The notes beneath the pieces were generated by a model. It was not told the DNA's origin and ran no database searches. It saw only the letters and a program-made list of their open reading frames with translations. The position numbers and the translations under genes were made by a program. Shown piece by piece: positions 1 to 8,042 of a DNA stretch of 8,869 nucleotides (its first letter is position 1; every line of letters begins with the position of its first letter). The stretch spans positions 1 to 8,869 of the forward strand of contig JAAUYW010000120.1 in NCBI GenBank assembly GCA_014804915.1. The letters run 5' to 3'. The DNA is from Desulfovibrio sp. GTDB taxonomy: Bacteria; Desulfobacterota; Desulfovibrionia; Desulfovibrionales; Desulfovibrionaceae.

Positions 1-1694
<1,694 letters not shown>

Positions 1695-1695
<1 letters not shown>

Positions 1696-2054
1696 TGGAA
1701 AAGCTGCTCTTGAAGCTTGCGCGGCAGCTCGATTCGCTTGACGAGGCCTCGCTGATGGCCTTGTGGAGCAAATATGCGACCATGACCAGCCGTTTTGAGC
1801 CTACAAAGCGATGGGAAGAGGCATGTCTGGTTTTTTCGCTGATTCAGGCGAAGCGCTGGAAAAACCAGCTTTTCAATTACACTTGGGGGCAGCAGAGAAT
1901 GCCGCCGCTCAAGAATTCGGATTTTGCTCAAACCACGCAGATGGACACTGGCTTTGAGCTGGAAAAGCCGGAAAAGGAGCCGGAAAAAGGCCAGTGCCGG
2001 GTGCTTGCCTTTCATCCTTCTGCTGAACCGGAAGTGGCGCGTGAAGAAGAATGA
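1695..2054 (+). CDS. Conserved-looking hypothetical protein, 119 aa, translationally coupled to folD
   Basis: Function not recognised. The start ATG overlaps the folD stop (TAATG) and is preceded by AGGAGAAAGG, a good ribosome binding site, so this is a real coupled gene. The first ~75 residues look folded and helical, rich in Leu, Trp and aromatic residues (LARQLDSLDEASL, then SRFEPTKRWEEACLVFSLIQ, then KRWKNQLFNYTW). The last ~45 residues are charged and low in complexity (EKPEKEPEKG and a terminal EEE), probably disordered. There is no signal peptide, membrane segment or metal-binding motif. From memory, a similar small protein follows folD in Desulfovibrio genomes, but I cannot verify that here. 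Because it is the last gene of the eno-folD transcript, a housekeeping or RNA/protein-binding role is possible but unproven. A terminator-like hairpin follows its stop directly. Confidence 0.85.
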
Positions 2055-2055
2055 T

Positions 2056-2094
2056 TGCCTGTTCAGAAGCTGAAGCAGGCATGGTTTTCCTTTT
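2056..2094 (+). terminator. Probable intrinsic terminator (or attenuator) after the eno-folD operon
   Basis: Two bases after the stop of the 119-residue gene, TGCCTGTTCAG (2056-2066) pairs with CTGAAGCAGGCA (2070-2081) around an AAG loop. This gives 11 base pairs with one bulged G at 2075. The downstream side reads TGGTTTTCCTTTT, an interrupted T-tract starting three bases after the stem. The stem is convincing but the T-tract is imperfect, so termination may be partial. The next gene starts only 19 bases past the T-tract, so it either depends on readthrough or has a promoter inside or upstream of the hairpin. Confidence 0.55.
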
Positions 2095-2112
2095 ACAAAA
2101 ACGCGAATTTGC

Positions 2113-3255
2113 ATGAAAACCTCATTTCTCCGCCGTAAGGGCCAGCCCAATTCCATGCTCATTGTTGATGACGATGAGATGAACTGCGACGTGCTTGCGA
2201 ATATATTTGAGAATGATCACGACATTCTCACTGCGCAGGATGGCAGCGAGGGCCTGGCCATTCTGGGCAGAAATCGTGACAAGGTCTGCGCGATTTTACT
2301 TGATGTGATGATGCCGGTGATGGATGGAATGGAAATGCTCGGGCATCTTGCCGATGAGGAGATTCCCAAAAAGATTCCCGTATTCCTGATTACTGGCGAA
2401 ACGGACAACAATGTTATCAAGCGCGCATACGATCTGGGCGTAATGGATGTGATTCCCAAGCCTGTTACTCCGCATATTGTACTCAGGCGCGTGCATTCGG
2501 TAATGGAGCTGTTCGCAGCGCGGAATCATTTTGCGGACGTAGTGGCGCAGCAGACTGAAGAGCTGAGGGAGCAGAACAAGCGTCTGGCTGAAGTAAGCAT
2601 GGGCATGATTGAGGCGCTTGCGACTGCCACGGAATTCAGGAGCGGGGAATCCGGAGAGCATGTGCGCAGGATTCATGATATAACGGAGCTGTTCCTGAAA
2701 AAGTCGCCCTTGCGCGATCTGTATGATGACGAGCAGATTCAGCAGATAGCGCTTGCCTCCATATTGCATGATGTGGGCAAGATCGCGATTCCGGATGGCA
2801 TTCTGAACAAGCCGGGCCGTTTCACAGATGAAGAGTTTGCGATTATGAAGCAGCATACTGTGAATGGTGAAAAAATGCTGATGCAGATTGCCAAAATTCG
2901 CGATCAACCGTTTTATCAGCATGCCAAGGACATAGCCCGCTACCATCATGAGCGCTGGGATGGGCGCGGTTATCCGGATGGGCTGAAAGGGGATGAAATA
3001 CCTCTTGCCGCCCAAATAGTTTCGATAGCGGATGTATATGACGCGCTGGTTAGTCCCAGGTGCTATAAATCCGCGTTTGGGCATGAGGAAGCGGTAAAAA
3101 TGATAACCGAAGGCAAGTGCGGCGTATTCAATCCCAGATTGCTGGGCTATTTTCTGAACATAGAGTCAGCTATTCTCAATCTATATCAGGCAAAGCTCAT
3201 GGCTGCGCCAATGGTGGAAAAACATGGATGCGAACCGGAAAGCAAAGCTTCTTGA
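2113..3255 (+). CDS. Response regulator with HD-GYP domain (predicted cyclic-di-GMP phosphodiesterase)
   Basis: A cytosolic two-domain regulator of 380 residues, RpfG-like in layout. Residues ~15-130 form a receiver domain: acidic pair Asp20/Asp21, phosphoacceptor Asp64 in LLDVMMPVMDG, switch Thr94 in LITGE, and Lys116 in IPKP. A helical linker with coiled-coil character (~140-165) leads to a canonical HD-GYP domain (~165-365) carrying His183, HD at 219-220 in LHDVGKIAIPD, His248, HHE at 278-280, and DGRGYP at 283-288, with Asp307 in IADVYDAL. All expected metal-binding and GYP residues are present, so hydrolysis of c-di-GMP to pGpG or GMP is expected, gated by phosphorylation. The ATG at 2113 is the first in frame after a stop but lacks a clear Shine-Dalgarno. 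Met15 (2155) is an alternative start just before the receiver. Its 3' end overlaps the Hpt gene by 32 bases. No histidine kinase is nearby. Confidence 0.95.
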   Translation: MKTSFLRRKGQPNSMLIVDDDEMNCDVLANIFENDHDILTAQDGSEGLAILGRNRDKVCAILLDVMMPVMDGMEMLGHLADEEIPKKIPVFLITGETDNNVIKRAYDLGVMDVIPKPVTPHIVLRRVHSVMELFAARNHFADVVAQQTEELREQNKRLAEVSMGMIEALATATEFRSGESGEHVRRIHDITELFLKKSPLRDLYDDEQIQQIALASILHDVGKIAIPDGILNKPGRFTDEEFAIMKQHTVNGEKMLMQIAKIRDQPFYQHAKDIARYHHERWDGRGYPDGLKGDEIPLAAQIVSIADVYDALVSPRCYKSAFGHEEAVKMITEGKCGVFNPRLLGYFLNIESAILNLYQAKLMAAPMVEKHGCEPESKAS

Positions 3256-3577
3256 GGCAGGCGTAAATGTGGATAGCGCTCTTGAGCGTTTTATGGGCAA
3301 CGAGAAGATGCTTGAGAAATATCTGGGACGTTTCAGCTCGGAGAAAAGTTACGCAGCCCTGAAGGAAGCCGTGGCCGCGGATGATCCCCAGGCTGCCGCG
3401 GCTGCAGTGCATACCCTGAAAAGCGTGTGCGGCACAATAGGCTGTCTGGCTATGCAGGAGCTGGTGGTAGAGCAGGAAAAGGCCATTCGCAGCGGCGACT
3501 GGGATACCGCAAAATCCCTTATGCCGACAATCGAGAGCGCCTATAATACTGTGATAGCGGCATTGCAGGCAGCGTAG
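3224..3577 (+). CDS. Stand-alone Hpt (histidine phosphotransfer) domain protein
   Basis: A 117-residue single-domain protein that is a four-helix-bundle phosphotransfer module. The phosphorylatable histidine is His63 within AVHTLKSVCGTIGC, which matches the Hpt core HxLK followed by a small residue and then a hydrophobic residue and Gly. The first Gly of the usual HTLKG is Ser here. The N-terminal GVNVDSALERFMGNEKML is typical of these domains. The start at 3224 has GGTGGA six bases upstream and lies 32 bases inside the end of the HD-GYP gene, in another frame, which indicates tight co-expression. The natural inference is that it passes phosphate to or from that receiver as part of a multi-step phosphorelay with a hybrid kinase encoded elsewhere. 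The partner is inferred from overlap only. Confidence 0.9.
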   Translation: MDANRKAKLLEAGVNVDSALERFMGNEKMLEKYLGRFSSEKSYAALKEAVAADDPQAAAAAVHTLKSVCGTIGCLAMQELVVEQEKAIRSGDWDTAKSLMPTIESAYNTVIAALQAA

Positions 3578-3596
3578 CCCCGCTTTTGCGCGGGCT
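3576..3596 (+). other. Short intergenic hairpin between the Hpt and nitroreductase genes
   Basis: Starting at the Hpt stop codon, AGCCCCGC (3576-3583) pairs with GCGCGGGCT (3588-3596) around a TTTT loop. This makes eight base pairs with one bulged C at 3591. No T-tract follows, so I do not call an intrinsic terminator. It may set mRNA stability or ratio inside an operon. The nitroreductase Shine-Dalgarno (AAGGGAG) lies further on, before the ATG at 3627. Confidence 0.4.
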
Positions 3597-3626
3597 GAAA
3601 TCAGGGTATCGCAAGGGAGACGAGCC

Positions 3627-4148
3627 ATGGATCTGTTTGAAGCTTTAAAGACCAGACGAAGCATCCGCAAATATACGTCGGAACCTGTCAGTGATGACAG
3701 CATTCACGCGCTGCTGGATGCCGCCATGCATGCGCCCAGTGCGAAAAACGAGCAGCCGTGGCATTTTATTGTAGTCCGCGATCCTGAAATTCGCGCTATT
3801 CTGGCCAAAACTACGCCCTATACTGGTATGGCGGCCCACGCGCCTGTAGTTATTGTGGTCTGCGGGGACATGAAGTGCGAAAAGGCCCCGGGCATGTGGC
3901 CCCAGGATTGCGCGGCTGCAACCGAAAATCTCCTGCTTGCGGCGCGTGGCGAAAACCTCGGCACTGTCTGGTGCGGAGTGCATCCCTTGAAAGAGCGGGA
4001 GGAGCATGTGCGGGCTGCGCTGAATTTGCCTGCCCATATAATTCCGTTTAATTTGATCTGCATAGGCCATCCGGCACAGGCATTCAGGGAAGAGCAGCGG
4101 TTTCGGGAAGAGCGCGTGCATCGTGACAAATGGCAAGAGGCAGACTAA
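3627..4148 (+). CDS. Nitroreductase-family FMN-dependent oxidoreductase, small form (173 aa)
   Basis: A cytosolic flavoprotein of the nitroreductase fold, usually a dimer that binds FMN at the interface and transfers electrons from NAD(P)H to an acceptor. Visible evidence: the N-terminal LFEALKTRRSIRKY, where Arg10, Arg11, Ser12 and Arg14 contact the FMN phosphate; APSAKNEQPWHFIVV at residues 36-50; DCAAATENLLLAAR at 94-107, the central helix; NLGTVWCGVHP at 110-120, the second FMN segment; and the C-terminal RVHRDKW. Length matches the compact subgroup common in anaerobes. It carries five cysteines, but they are not arranged as an iron-sulfur motif. AAGGGAG upstream gives a good ribosome site. 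The stop overlaps the start of the next gene (TAATG). The physiological substrate cannot be told from sequence. Confidence 0.93.
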   Translation: MDLFEALKTRRSIRKYTSEPVSDDSIHALLDAAMHAPSAKNEQPWHFIVVRDPEIRAILAKTTPYTGMAAHAPVVIVVCGDMKCEKAPGMWPQDCAAATENLLLAARGENLGTVWCGVHPLKEREEHVRAALNLPAHIIPFNLICIGHPAQAFREEQRFREERVHRDKWQEAD

Positions 4149-4756
4149 TGCTGAAAGTAAACCTGTCGCGCCTTGACAGCATGATTCGTGTTCAGCAGCA
4201 GGAAAGACAGGATACGCTAGCGAAGATCAATTCCCTGCAGTTTGCCGTATATGGCCGCATTTATGCAAAAACAGACAATGGGGACATGGAAAAATTCGCC
4301 GCGAAAGCGCGGAGCCAGCGCGAGCGGTTTTTTGGCCTTGCAGCAAAGCTTGCGCGTCAGGATGACTACATCGCCTATTTGCGCAAGCTGCGCGAAGAAG
4401 CGAATATCAGGAGCGGCGTAAGCAGAAAATTGCAGGAAAAGGCTGCGCTTGAAGAGAAAATAGCGGGGCTGCGCGCTATCAGCCAGATTGCGGCCGCGAA
4501 CACGCCTTTTAGTTCAATGGACAGCGTGGAAGTTGATAATCTGAAAAATGCGGATTTTTATAAAAGCGCGTTTACCGAATCCAGCAGGATTTTTGATCTC
4601 ACGATCACGGTGCTTCTACAGGCGGATTTGTGCGATCTTTCCCAAAAGCTGGAAGCATTGCAGGCCAGGCTGCGAAGCTGTGCCGATGAGCTGGCAAGCC
4701 TGAATCAGGAGACCCTTGTGGAGATTGAGCAATTTGAAACTGTGGCGGGAGGCTAG
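4148..4756 (+). CDS. Predicted coiled-coil protein of unknown function (202 aa)
   Basis: Family not recognised. I chose the ATG at 4148 because it overlaps the nitroreductase stop (TAATG) and has AGAGG at a suitable distance; an in-frame ATG at 4130 would add six residues. The protein is strongly helical and charged, rich in Ala, Leu, Glu, Gln, Lys and Arg with few prolines. Long likely coiled-coil stretches lie at roughly residues 10-35, 45-110 and 155-195. Residues ~113-150 (ANTPFSSMDSVEVDNLKN and after) look like a break between two helical arms. No signal peptide, membrane segment or catalytic motif is visible. It has a single Cys pair-like spacing near the end (DLCDLSQKLEA, then RSCADEL). 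Translational coupling suggests co-expression with the nitroreductase. Scaffold, chaperone-like or flagellar/secretion accessory roles are possible but only guesses. Confidence 0.85.
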   Translation: MLKVNLSRLDSMIRVQQQERQDTLAKINSLQFAVYGRIYAKTDNGDMEKFAAKARSQRERFFGLAAKLARQDDYIAYLRKLREEANIRSGVSRKLQEKAALEEKIAGLRAISQIAAANTPFSSMDSVEVDNLKNADFYKSAFTESSRIFDLTITVLLQADLCDLSQKLEALQARLRSCADELASLNQETLVEIEQFETVAGG

Positions 4757-4911
4757 AGCATTTCGCGTGGAGAAAATCCCGCGAAAAGGCGGCAGGCAAA
4801 GGCCAGATGAATTGTACTCCGTGCGCAATGCGGCTGCAGCCAAATCCTTTCTGGTTGCTGTACGGCTGCAAGCTCGTGAAGCGCGATTTATTGTTTGTTG
4901 ATTGCTGGTAT

Positions 4912-4923
4912 TTCAGCGCTGAA
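4912..4923. promoter_or_regulatory. 12-base perfect palindrome, possible operator
   Basis: TTCAGCGCTGAA is perfectly self-complementary and sits in non-coding DNA about 90 bases before the lipoprotein start. Dimeric regulators often bind such sites, but one copy with no recognised consensus or clear promoter is weak evidence. It could equally be part of a folded RNA. Confidence 0.2.
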
Positions 4924-4958
4924 TGCGTTACTGCATCCGGCTTTTGTCCAGCTGCCTG

Positions 4959-4985
4959 CCCTCCGGCCTGGCCGGAGGGTTTTTT
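4959..4985 (+). terminator. Strong Rho-independent terminator
   Basis: CCCTCCGGC (4959-4967) pairs perfectly with GCCGGAGGG (4971-4979) around a CTG loop, a nine-base-pair, GC-rich stem, immediately followed by six T residues (4980-4985). This is the clearest terminator in the window. It would end transcripts coming from the HD-GYP to coiled-coil gene run. It ends only 26 bases before the lipoprotein ATG, so it may also act as an attenuator for that gene. Confidence 0.9.
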
Positions 4986-5011
4986 CGTTCCGGTTTTCTG
5001 AAGGAGACAAT

Positions 5012-5257
5012 ATGGCAAGAATACTGACCTTGCTGGTTCTTGCCTCCCTGCTCGCAGGCTGTCATTTTGCGCATCCCAGGCATCTGGCAGTGGAGGAGCA
5101 GGATTATTACATGGTGAAGGAGCAATGCGCGCAGCAGGCCACATGGCTGAATCCGGAATGGCCAGGCACGGCCAATCCTGCCTGGAACGCGGATTTTGTC
5201 AGCTGCCTGAATGGCTATGGCATTTCAGATGCCGCGCTGTACCGCCTTTGGGATTAG
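5012..5257 (+). CDS. Small predicted lipoprotein, 81 aa precursor
   Basis: I chose the ATG at 5012 because GAAGGAG stands seven to eight bases upstream and the resulting N-terminus is a textbook lipoprotein signal: MAR, a hydrophobic stretch, then the lipobox LLAGC with Cys17 as the lipidation site. The frame is open further upstream to an ATG at 4895, but that version would bury the signal peptide and run through the terminator. The mature part is only ~65 residues, with two more cysteines (Cys39, Cys65) that could form a disulfide, and a Trp- and Pro-rich middle (TWLNPEWPGTANPAW). His18 follows the lipidated Cys. It is exported and membrane-anchored, but its function is unknown. It converges on the PilZ gene with nine bases between the stops. 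Whether it is transcribed by readthrough of the terminator is unresolved. Confidence 0.85.
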   Translation: MARILTLLVLASLLAGCHFAHPRHLAVEEQDYYMVKEQCAQQATWLNPEWPGTANPAWNADFVSCLNGYGISDAALYRLWD

Positions 5258-5266
5258 CAGCGCGCA

Positions 5267-6103
5267 TTACTCAAAAAGCTTCTGCTCCTCCAGGTGCGCC
5301 CGTGAAGGCGCGCGCATTGAATAGCGGATCAGCCACTGATTAATTAGCGCTATGCCTTCTGCCGGATCTGCCTTGAACCAGTGATCGCCCTCGTTGGCCT
5401 GGATTTTTCGCCAGCTCCTGAAATGGCAGCCTATTGACATCCAGTTCTCCTTGTCCTTGCGCGGCATTTTGCGCACAACAGTGCCAAGCACAAAAATGGG
5501 TTGCGGCTTGCCGCGCGAGCCAAAATCGCCTTTTAGCAAGATGGGAGTATCCAGCGCCAGCTTGCTGGTGAGAGGATTGTCGGTTTTCAGGTCTATGCGC
5601 AGGCCTGATGCTGAAAATTCGGCCAGTTCGCATTGATCGTTTTCAAATGGGCGCCAGATCTGCTGTGGAATATGCTCCAGATCTCCGCCCTCCATTGAGC
5701 CATACCAGAGCCCAAAACCTTCTGCGCTATTGCGGTCCACATTAACGCGCTTGCTCTGGCGCCGCTGGTGGTAGTCAATTGTGCGCGGAAATGGAAAAGT
5801 GAGAAACATGGAATCAGGCGGCGCATTGTATATTCTGACCAGCCTGGTCTTGAAGTGGATTGTTTCCGTATCGTCAAGTCGCACCGTGAAATAGCCGTCA
5901 ACCTCCGCCCCCCAGATAATCTGCTCTTTCTGGATTTGTTCAAGCGGCGCGCGTACTACAAAATGGCGGTTTTTGACCATTACGCAAGGCGCGCGAAGCT
6001 CCGAAAACTGGCACTTGTCAAGCAGGAACATCAAATTGATGTCTACCTTGTCCTCGTATGCCTTTTCAAAATAAGCTGCTATCCTGTCCTTTTCATCAGC
6101 CAT
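5267..6103 (-). CDS. PilZ-domain protein, YcgR-like (predicted c-di-GMP receptor)
   Basis: A 278-residue soluble protein. Residues ~15-108 form an N-terminal beta-rich domain of the kind preceding PilZ in YcgR-type flagellar brakes, ending in FLTFPFPRTIDYHQ. The PilZ domain follows (~112-235): the c-di-GMP-binding RxxxR is Arg115 to Arg119 in RRQSKRVNVDR, the second motif is EFSASGLRI at 162-170, and the strand MSIGCHF at 222-228 matches the usual domain end. The second motif is normally (D/N)xSxxG, and here the first position is Glu162. The C-terminal ~40 residues (NQWLIRYSMR and after) resemble the helical tail of this group. The ATG at 6103 has AGGA eight bases upstream. It could regulate motility or surface attachment in response to the c-di-GMP that the HD-GYP enzyme degrades. 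The target is unknown. Confidence 0.85.
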   Translation of the reverse strand: MADEKDRIAAYFEKAYEDKVDINLMFLLDKCQFSELRAPCVMVKNRHFVVRAPLEQIQKEQIIWGAEVDGYFTVRLDDTETIHFKTRLVRIYNAPPDSMFLTFPFPRTIDYHQRRQSKRVNVDRNSAEGFGLWYGSMEGGDLEHIPQQIWRPFENDQCELAEFSASGLRIDLKTDNPLTSKLALDTPILLKGDFGSRGKPQPIFVLGTVVRKMPRKDKENWMSIGCHFRSWRKIQANEGDHWFKADPAEGIALINQWLIRYSMRAPSRAHLEEQKLFE

Positions 6104-6171
6104 TTTTTCTGTCCTGCCAGATTTCAGAATTGCTTCCCTGTCTTTTTGCCCTGATTTTCCCGATGGAGAAG

Positions 6172-6189
6172 AGCATCAGGCCGGATGCT
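6172..6189. other. Small hairpin in the fhs-PilZ gap
   Basis: AGCATC (6172-6177) and GATGCT (6184-6189) form a perfect six-base-pair stem with a six-base loop. No T-tract follows on the minus strand, so it is not a standard terminator for fhs. It would lie in the 5' leader of the PilZ message if the promoter just upstream is real. Confidence 0.3.
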
Positions 6190-6210
6190 GGCGATTGTCA
6201 GCGTCATTCT

Positions 6211-6239
6211 ATATTAAAATGCGGACCCTGTCGCGGCAA
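6211..6239 (-). promoter_or_regulatory. Possible sigma-70-type promoter for the PilZ gene
   Basis: On the minus strand, just after the fhs stop codon, TTGCCG (6239-6234) is followed after 17 bases by TAATAT (6216-6211). Each hexamer matches the consensus at four of six positions and the spacing is ideal. This would give a leader of roughly 100 bases before the PilZ start, containing the small hairpin AGCATC/GATGCT (plus coordinates 6172-6189). The gap to fhs is 139 bases without a clear terminator, so PilZ may also be read from the fhs transcript. Confidence 0.35.
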
Positions 6240-6242
6240 ATT

Positions 6243-8021
6243 TTAAAAAAGGCCTGTTACTTCGCCGGTTTTGACGTCCACATCAATGTTTCTGTACGCA
6301 GGGCGCGAGCCAGTGCCTGGCATGAGGCTTATATCCCCCGCCACCGGACAGACGAGGCCCGCGCCGCCGAAAAGCAGGGCATCGCGCACTTGCAGTTTCC
6401 AGTGCCTGGGCGCGCCTTTGGCGTCTGGATTATCCGAGAGCGAATACTGCGTCTTGACCATGCATACGCCCAAATCCGCAGCGTCAACCCGATTTTGGTA
6501 ATCCTCAATCTTGTTTTTTGCCAGGGGCGAATACTCCACGCCATCCGCGCCATAAACTTCTTTTGCGATCTTTTCGATTCTTTTTTTCAGTGTCAGGTTC
6601 CAGTCATAAAGGGGCGTAAAATTCTGCTTGCCGGAATTTGCGGCGGCAATTACAGCATCAGCCAGCTCCAGGGCGCCATCTCCCCCCTTTTCCCAGTGTT
6701 CGCTAACTGCCACAGTCGCTCCGTTAGCTTCGCATTCGGCCCGCACAGCGTCGATTTCCGCCTGATGGTCCGTGTGGAATTTATTGATGCAAACAACGGA
6801 TGGCACTCCGGATTTGGCGACCAGGCCAATATGATGCAGCAGGTTTGCCATGCCAGCTTCGACCAGGCCCACGTCTTCACGCGTATAGGCCTCAGGCAAT
6901 GGCTGCCCCGGTTTTGGCGCAGGCGCGCCGCCGTGATGCTTAAGCGCGCGAATTGTGGCTACTACCACTGCGCAATCCGGCCTCAGGCCGCTGTAATGGC
7001 ATTTCAGATTCCAGAACTTTTCATAGCCCATGTCTGCTGCAAAGCCTGATTCCGTAATGTGCATGTCAGAAAGCTTGAGACCAACGCAGTCGGCTATGAC
7101 AGAGCTTTGACCAAGGGCGATATTGCCAAATGGGCCGGTATGGGCCAGCACTGGCTGGCCCGCGATAGTCTGGATCAAATTCGGCTTTATAGCCTCAGTC
7201 AGCCACGCTGTCATTGCGCCGGCCACTTCAAGATCTTCAGTAGTAATGGGATGCCCGTATTTATCCAGCGCCAGAACGATTCTGGCCATGCGTCTGCGCA
7301 AATCCGCCAGATCTTTGCACAGCGACAAAATCGACATTACTTCGCTTGCCACTGTGATAATCACGTGCGAGCGCATCATGAAGCCATCGTTGCGCCTGTC
7401 ATCAGTTTCAATGCCAATAATGACATTGCGCAGCGCCTGCGCGCAAAAATCAAGCGCCCAGCCCATATTGACATGTGTGGGATCGATATTCAGGCGCCGC
7501 ATTCCGGATAGACGTTCCAGAGTGGAATCATCGTAATTGCGCTCATGCTGCATTCGCGCTGTCAGTGCCGTCATTGCCAGATTATGGGCCGCGCCGATTG
7601 CGTGAATGTCGCCTGTGAAATTCAGGGAGTAGGGCACAAAGGGAATGCATTGCGCCAGCCCCCCTCCGGCGGCGGAGCCTTTCATGCCCATTGTCGGGCC
7701 CGCCGATGGCTGGCGGATCGCTGCCGAGGCTTTTATGCCGCGCTTGCCCAGTCCCTGCAGAAGCCCTATGGTGGTTGTGGACTTGCCTTCTCCGAGCGGC
7801 GTCGGCGTCATTGCCGTGATATCAATGTATTTGCCATCAGGCCGATCCCTTAGCCTTTCCAGCACTTGCGCCTGCTCGATTTTTCCCATGTAATTGCCAT
7901 AGGGCAAAAGCTCGGAGCGTTCCAGGCCCAGCTCATGCGCGATGGTCTCGATGGTCTTCATGTGTTTTTCGGCCTCCCGCGCTATTTTCCAGTCGGGACT
8001 TGAAAGCGGGCTGAGCTGCAT
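6243..8021 (-). CDS. fhs: Formate--tetrahydrofolate ligase (10-formyl-THF synthetase)
   Basis: This cytosolic enzyme condenses formate, ATP and tetrahydrofolate to 10-formyl-THF, the entry to the methyl branch of one-carbon metabolism, or runs in reverse to make ATP. I chose the ATG at 8021 (592 residues) because AAGGGAG lies six bases upstream. The longer frame from 8087 would start inside the ackA-fhs hairpin and add non-family sequence. Visible evidence: the P-loop TPLGEGKS (74-81), RQPSAGP then GMKGSAAGGGLAQ (112-124, family signature 1), TARMQHERNYDD, ADLRRRMARIV, VVATIRALKHHGG (353-365, signature 2), CINKF, HWEKGGDGALELADAV, KTQYSLSDNP, and the C-terminal GDISLMPGTG with NIDVDVKTGEVTGLF. 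Length and all blocks are normal. It follows ackA by 66 bases and works with FolD, encoded ~5 kb away on the other strand. Confidence 0.98.
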   Translation of the reverse strand: MQLSPLSSPDWKIAREAEKHMKTIETIAHELGLERSELLPYGNYMGKIEQAQVLERLRDRPDGKYIDITAMTPTPLGEGKSTTTIGLLQGLGKRGIKASAAIRQPSAGPTMGMKGSAAGGGLAQCIPFVPYSLNFTGDIHAIGAAHNLAMTALTARMQHERNYDDSTLERLSGMRRLNIDPTHVNMGWALDFCAQALRNVIIGIETDDRRNDGFMMRSHVIITVASEVMSILSLCKDLADLRRRMARIVLALDKYGHPITTEDLEVAGAMTAWLTEAIKPNLIQTIAGQPVLAHTGPFGNIALGQSSVIADCVGLKLSDMHITESGFAADMGYEKFWNLKCHYSGLRPDCAVVVATIRALKHHGGAPAPKPGQPLPEAYTREDVGLVEAGMANLLHHIGLVAKSGVPSVVCINKFHTDHQAEIDAVRAECEANGATVAVSEHWEKGGDGALELADAVIAAANSGKQNFTPLYDWNLTLKKRIEKIAKEVYGADGVEYSPLAKNKIEDYQNRVDAADLGVCMVKTQYSLSDNPDAKGAPRHWKLQVRDALLFGGAGLVCPVAGDISLMPGTGSRPAYRNIDVDVKTGEVTGLF

Positions 8022-8042
8022 GGCTGCTCCCTTGGGTGGTTG

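Larger units (their letters stand above)
4757..5011 (+). other. Longest non-coding gap: hairpin, palindrome and terminator before a lipoprotein gene
   Basis: Short reading frames here (for example those starting at 4716 and 4807) lack ribosome sites and look random, so I call no gene. Three structures stand out. Directly after the coiled-coil gene, TTTCGCG (4761-4767) pairs with CGCGAAA (4780-4786), extended by GG/CC around a purine-rich loop and with no T-tract. GGCTGCAGCC at 4832-4841 and TTCAGCGCTGAA at 4912-4923 are perfect palindromes. A strong intrinsic terminator closes the stretch at 4959-4985. I could not find a convincing promoter. The segment may be a long 3' untranslated region, a 3'-derived small RNA, or a leader controlling the lipoprotein gene. 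Confidence 0.5.

Noticed and set aside
2296..3084. Minus-strand open frame of 262 codons opposite the HD-GYP gene
   Set aside because: Shadow of a canonical HD-GYP protein. Its translation is rich in rare residues with no domain features.
4757..4985. Known structured RNA (6S, SRP RNA, tmRNA, tRNA or a named riboswitch)
   Set aside because: I looked for the SRP GGAA-loop motif, tRNA T-loop and CCA arm, and a 6S-like long stem with a central bubble, and saw none clearly. It remains an unnamed structured gap.
4895..5011. Upstream extension of the lipoprotein frame to an ATG at 4895
   Set aside because: It would run through the strong terminator and bury the signal peptide. The ATG at 5012 has a near-perfect ribosome site and lipobox spacing.
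5262..5318. Direct repeat GCGCGCATT at 5262 and about 5310
   Set aside because: Two nine-base GC-rich copies, one of them within PilZ coding sequence, are expected by chance at this composition and show no mobile-element features.
6195..7049. Long plus-strand open frame (284 codons) opposite fhs
   Set aside because: It is the antisense shadow of fhs, which matches its family along its whole length. The frame has no ribosome site and no recognisable protein character.
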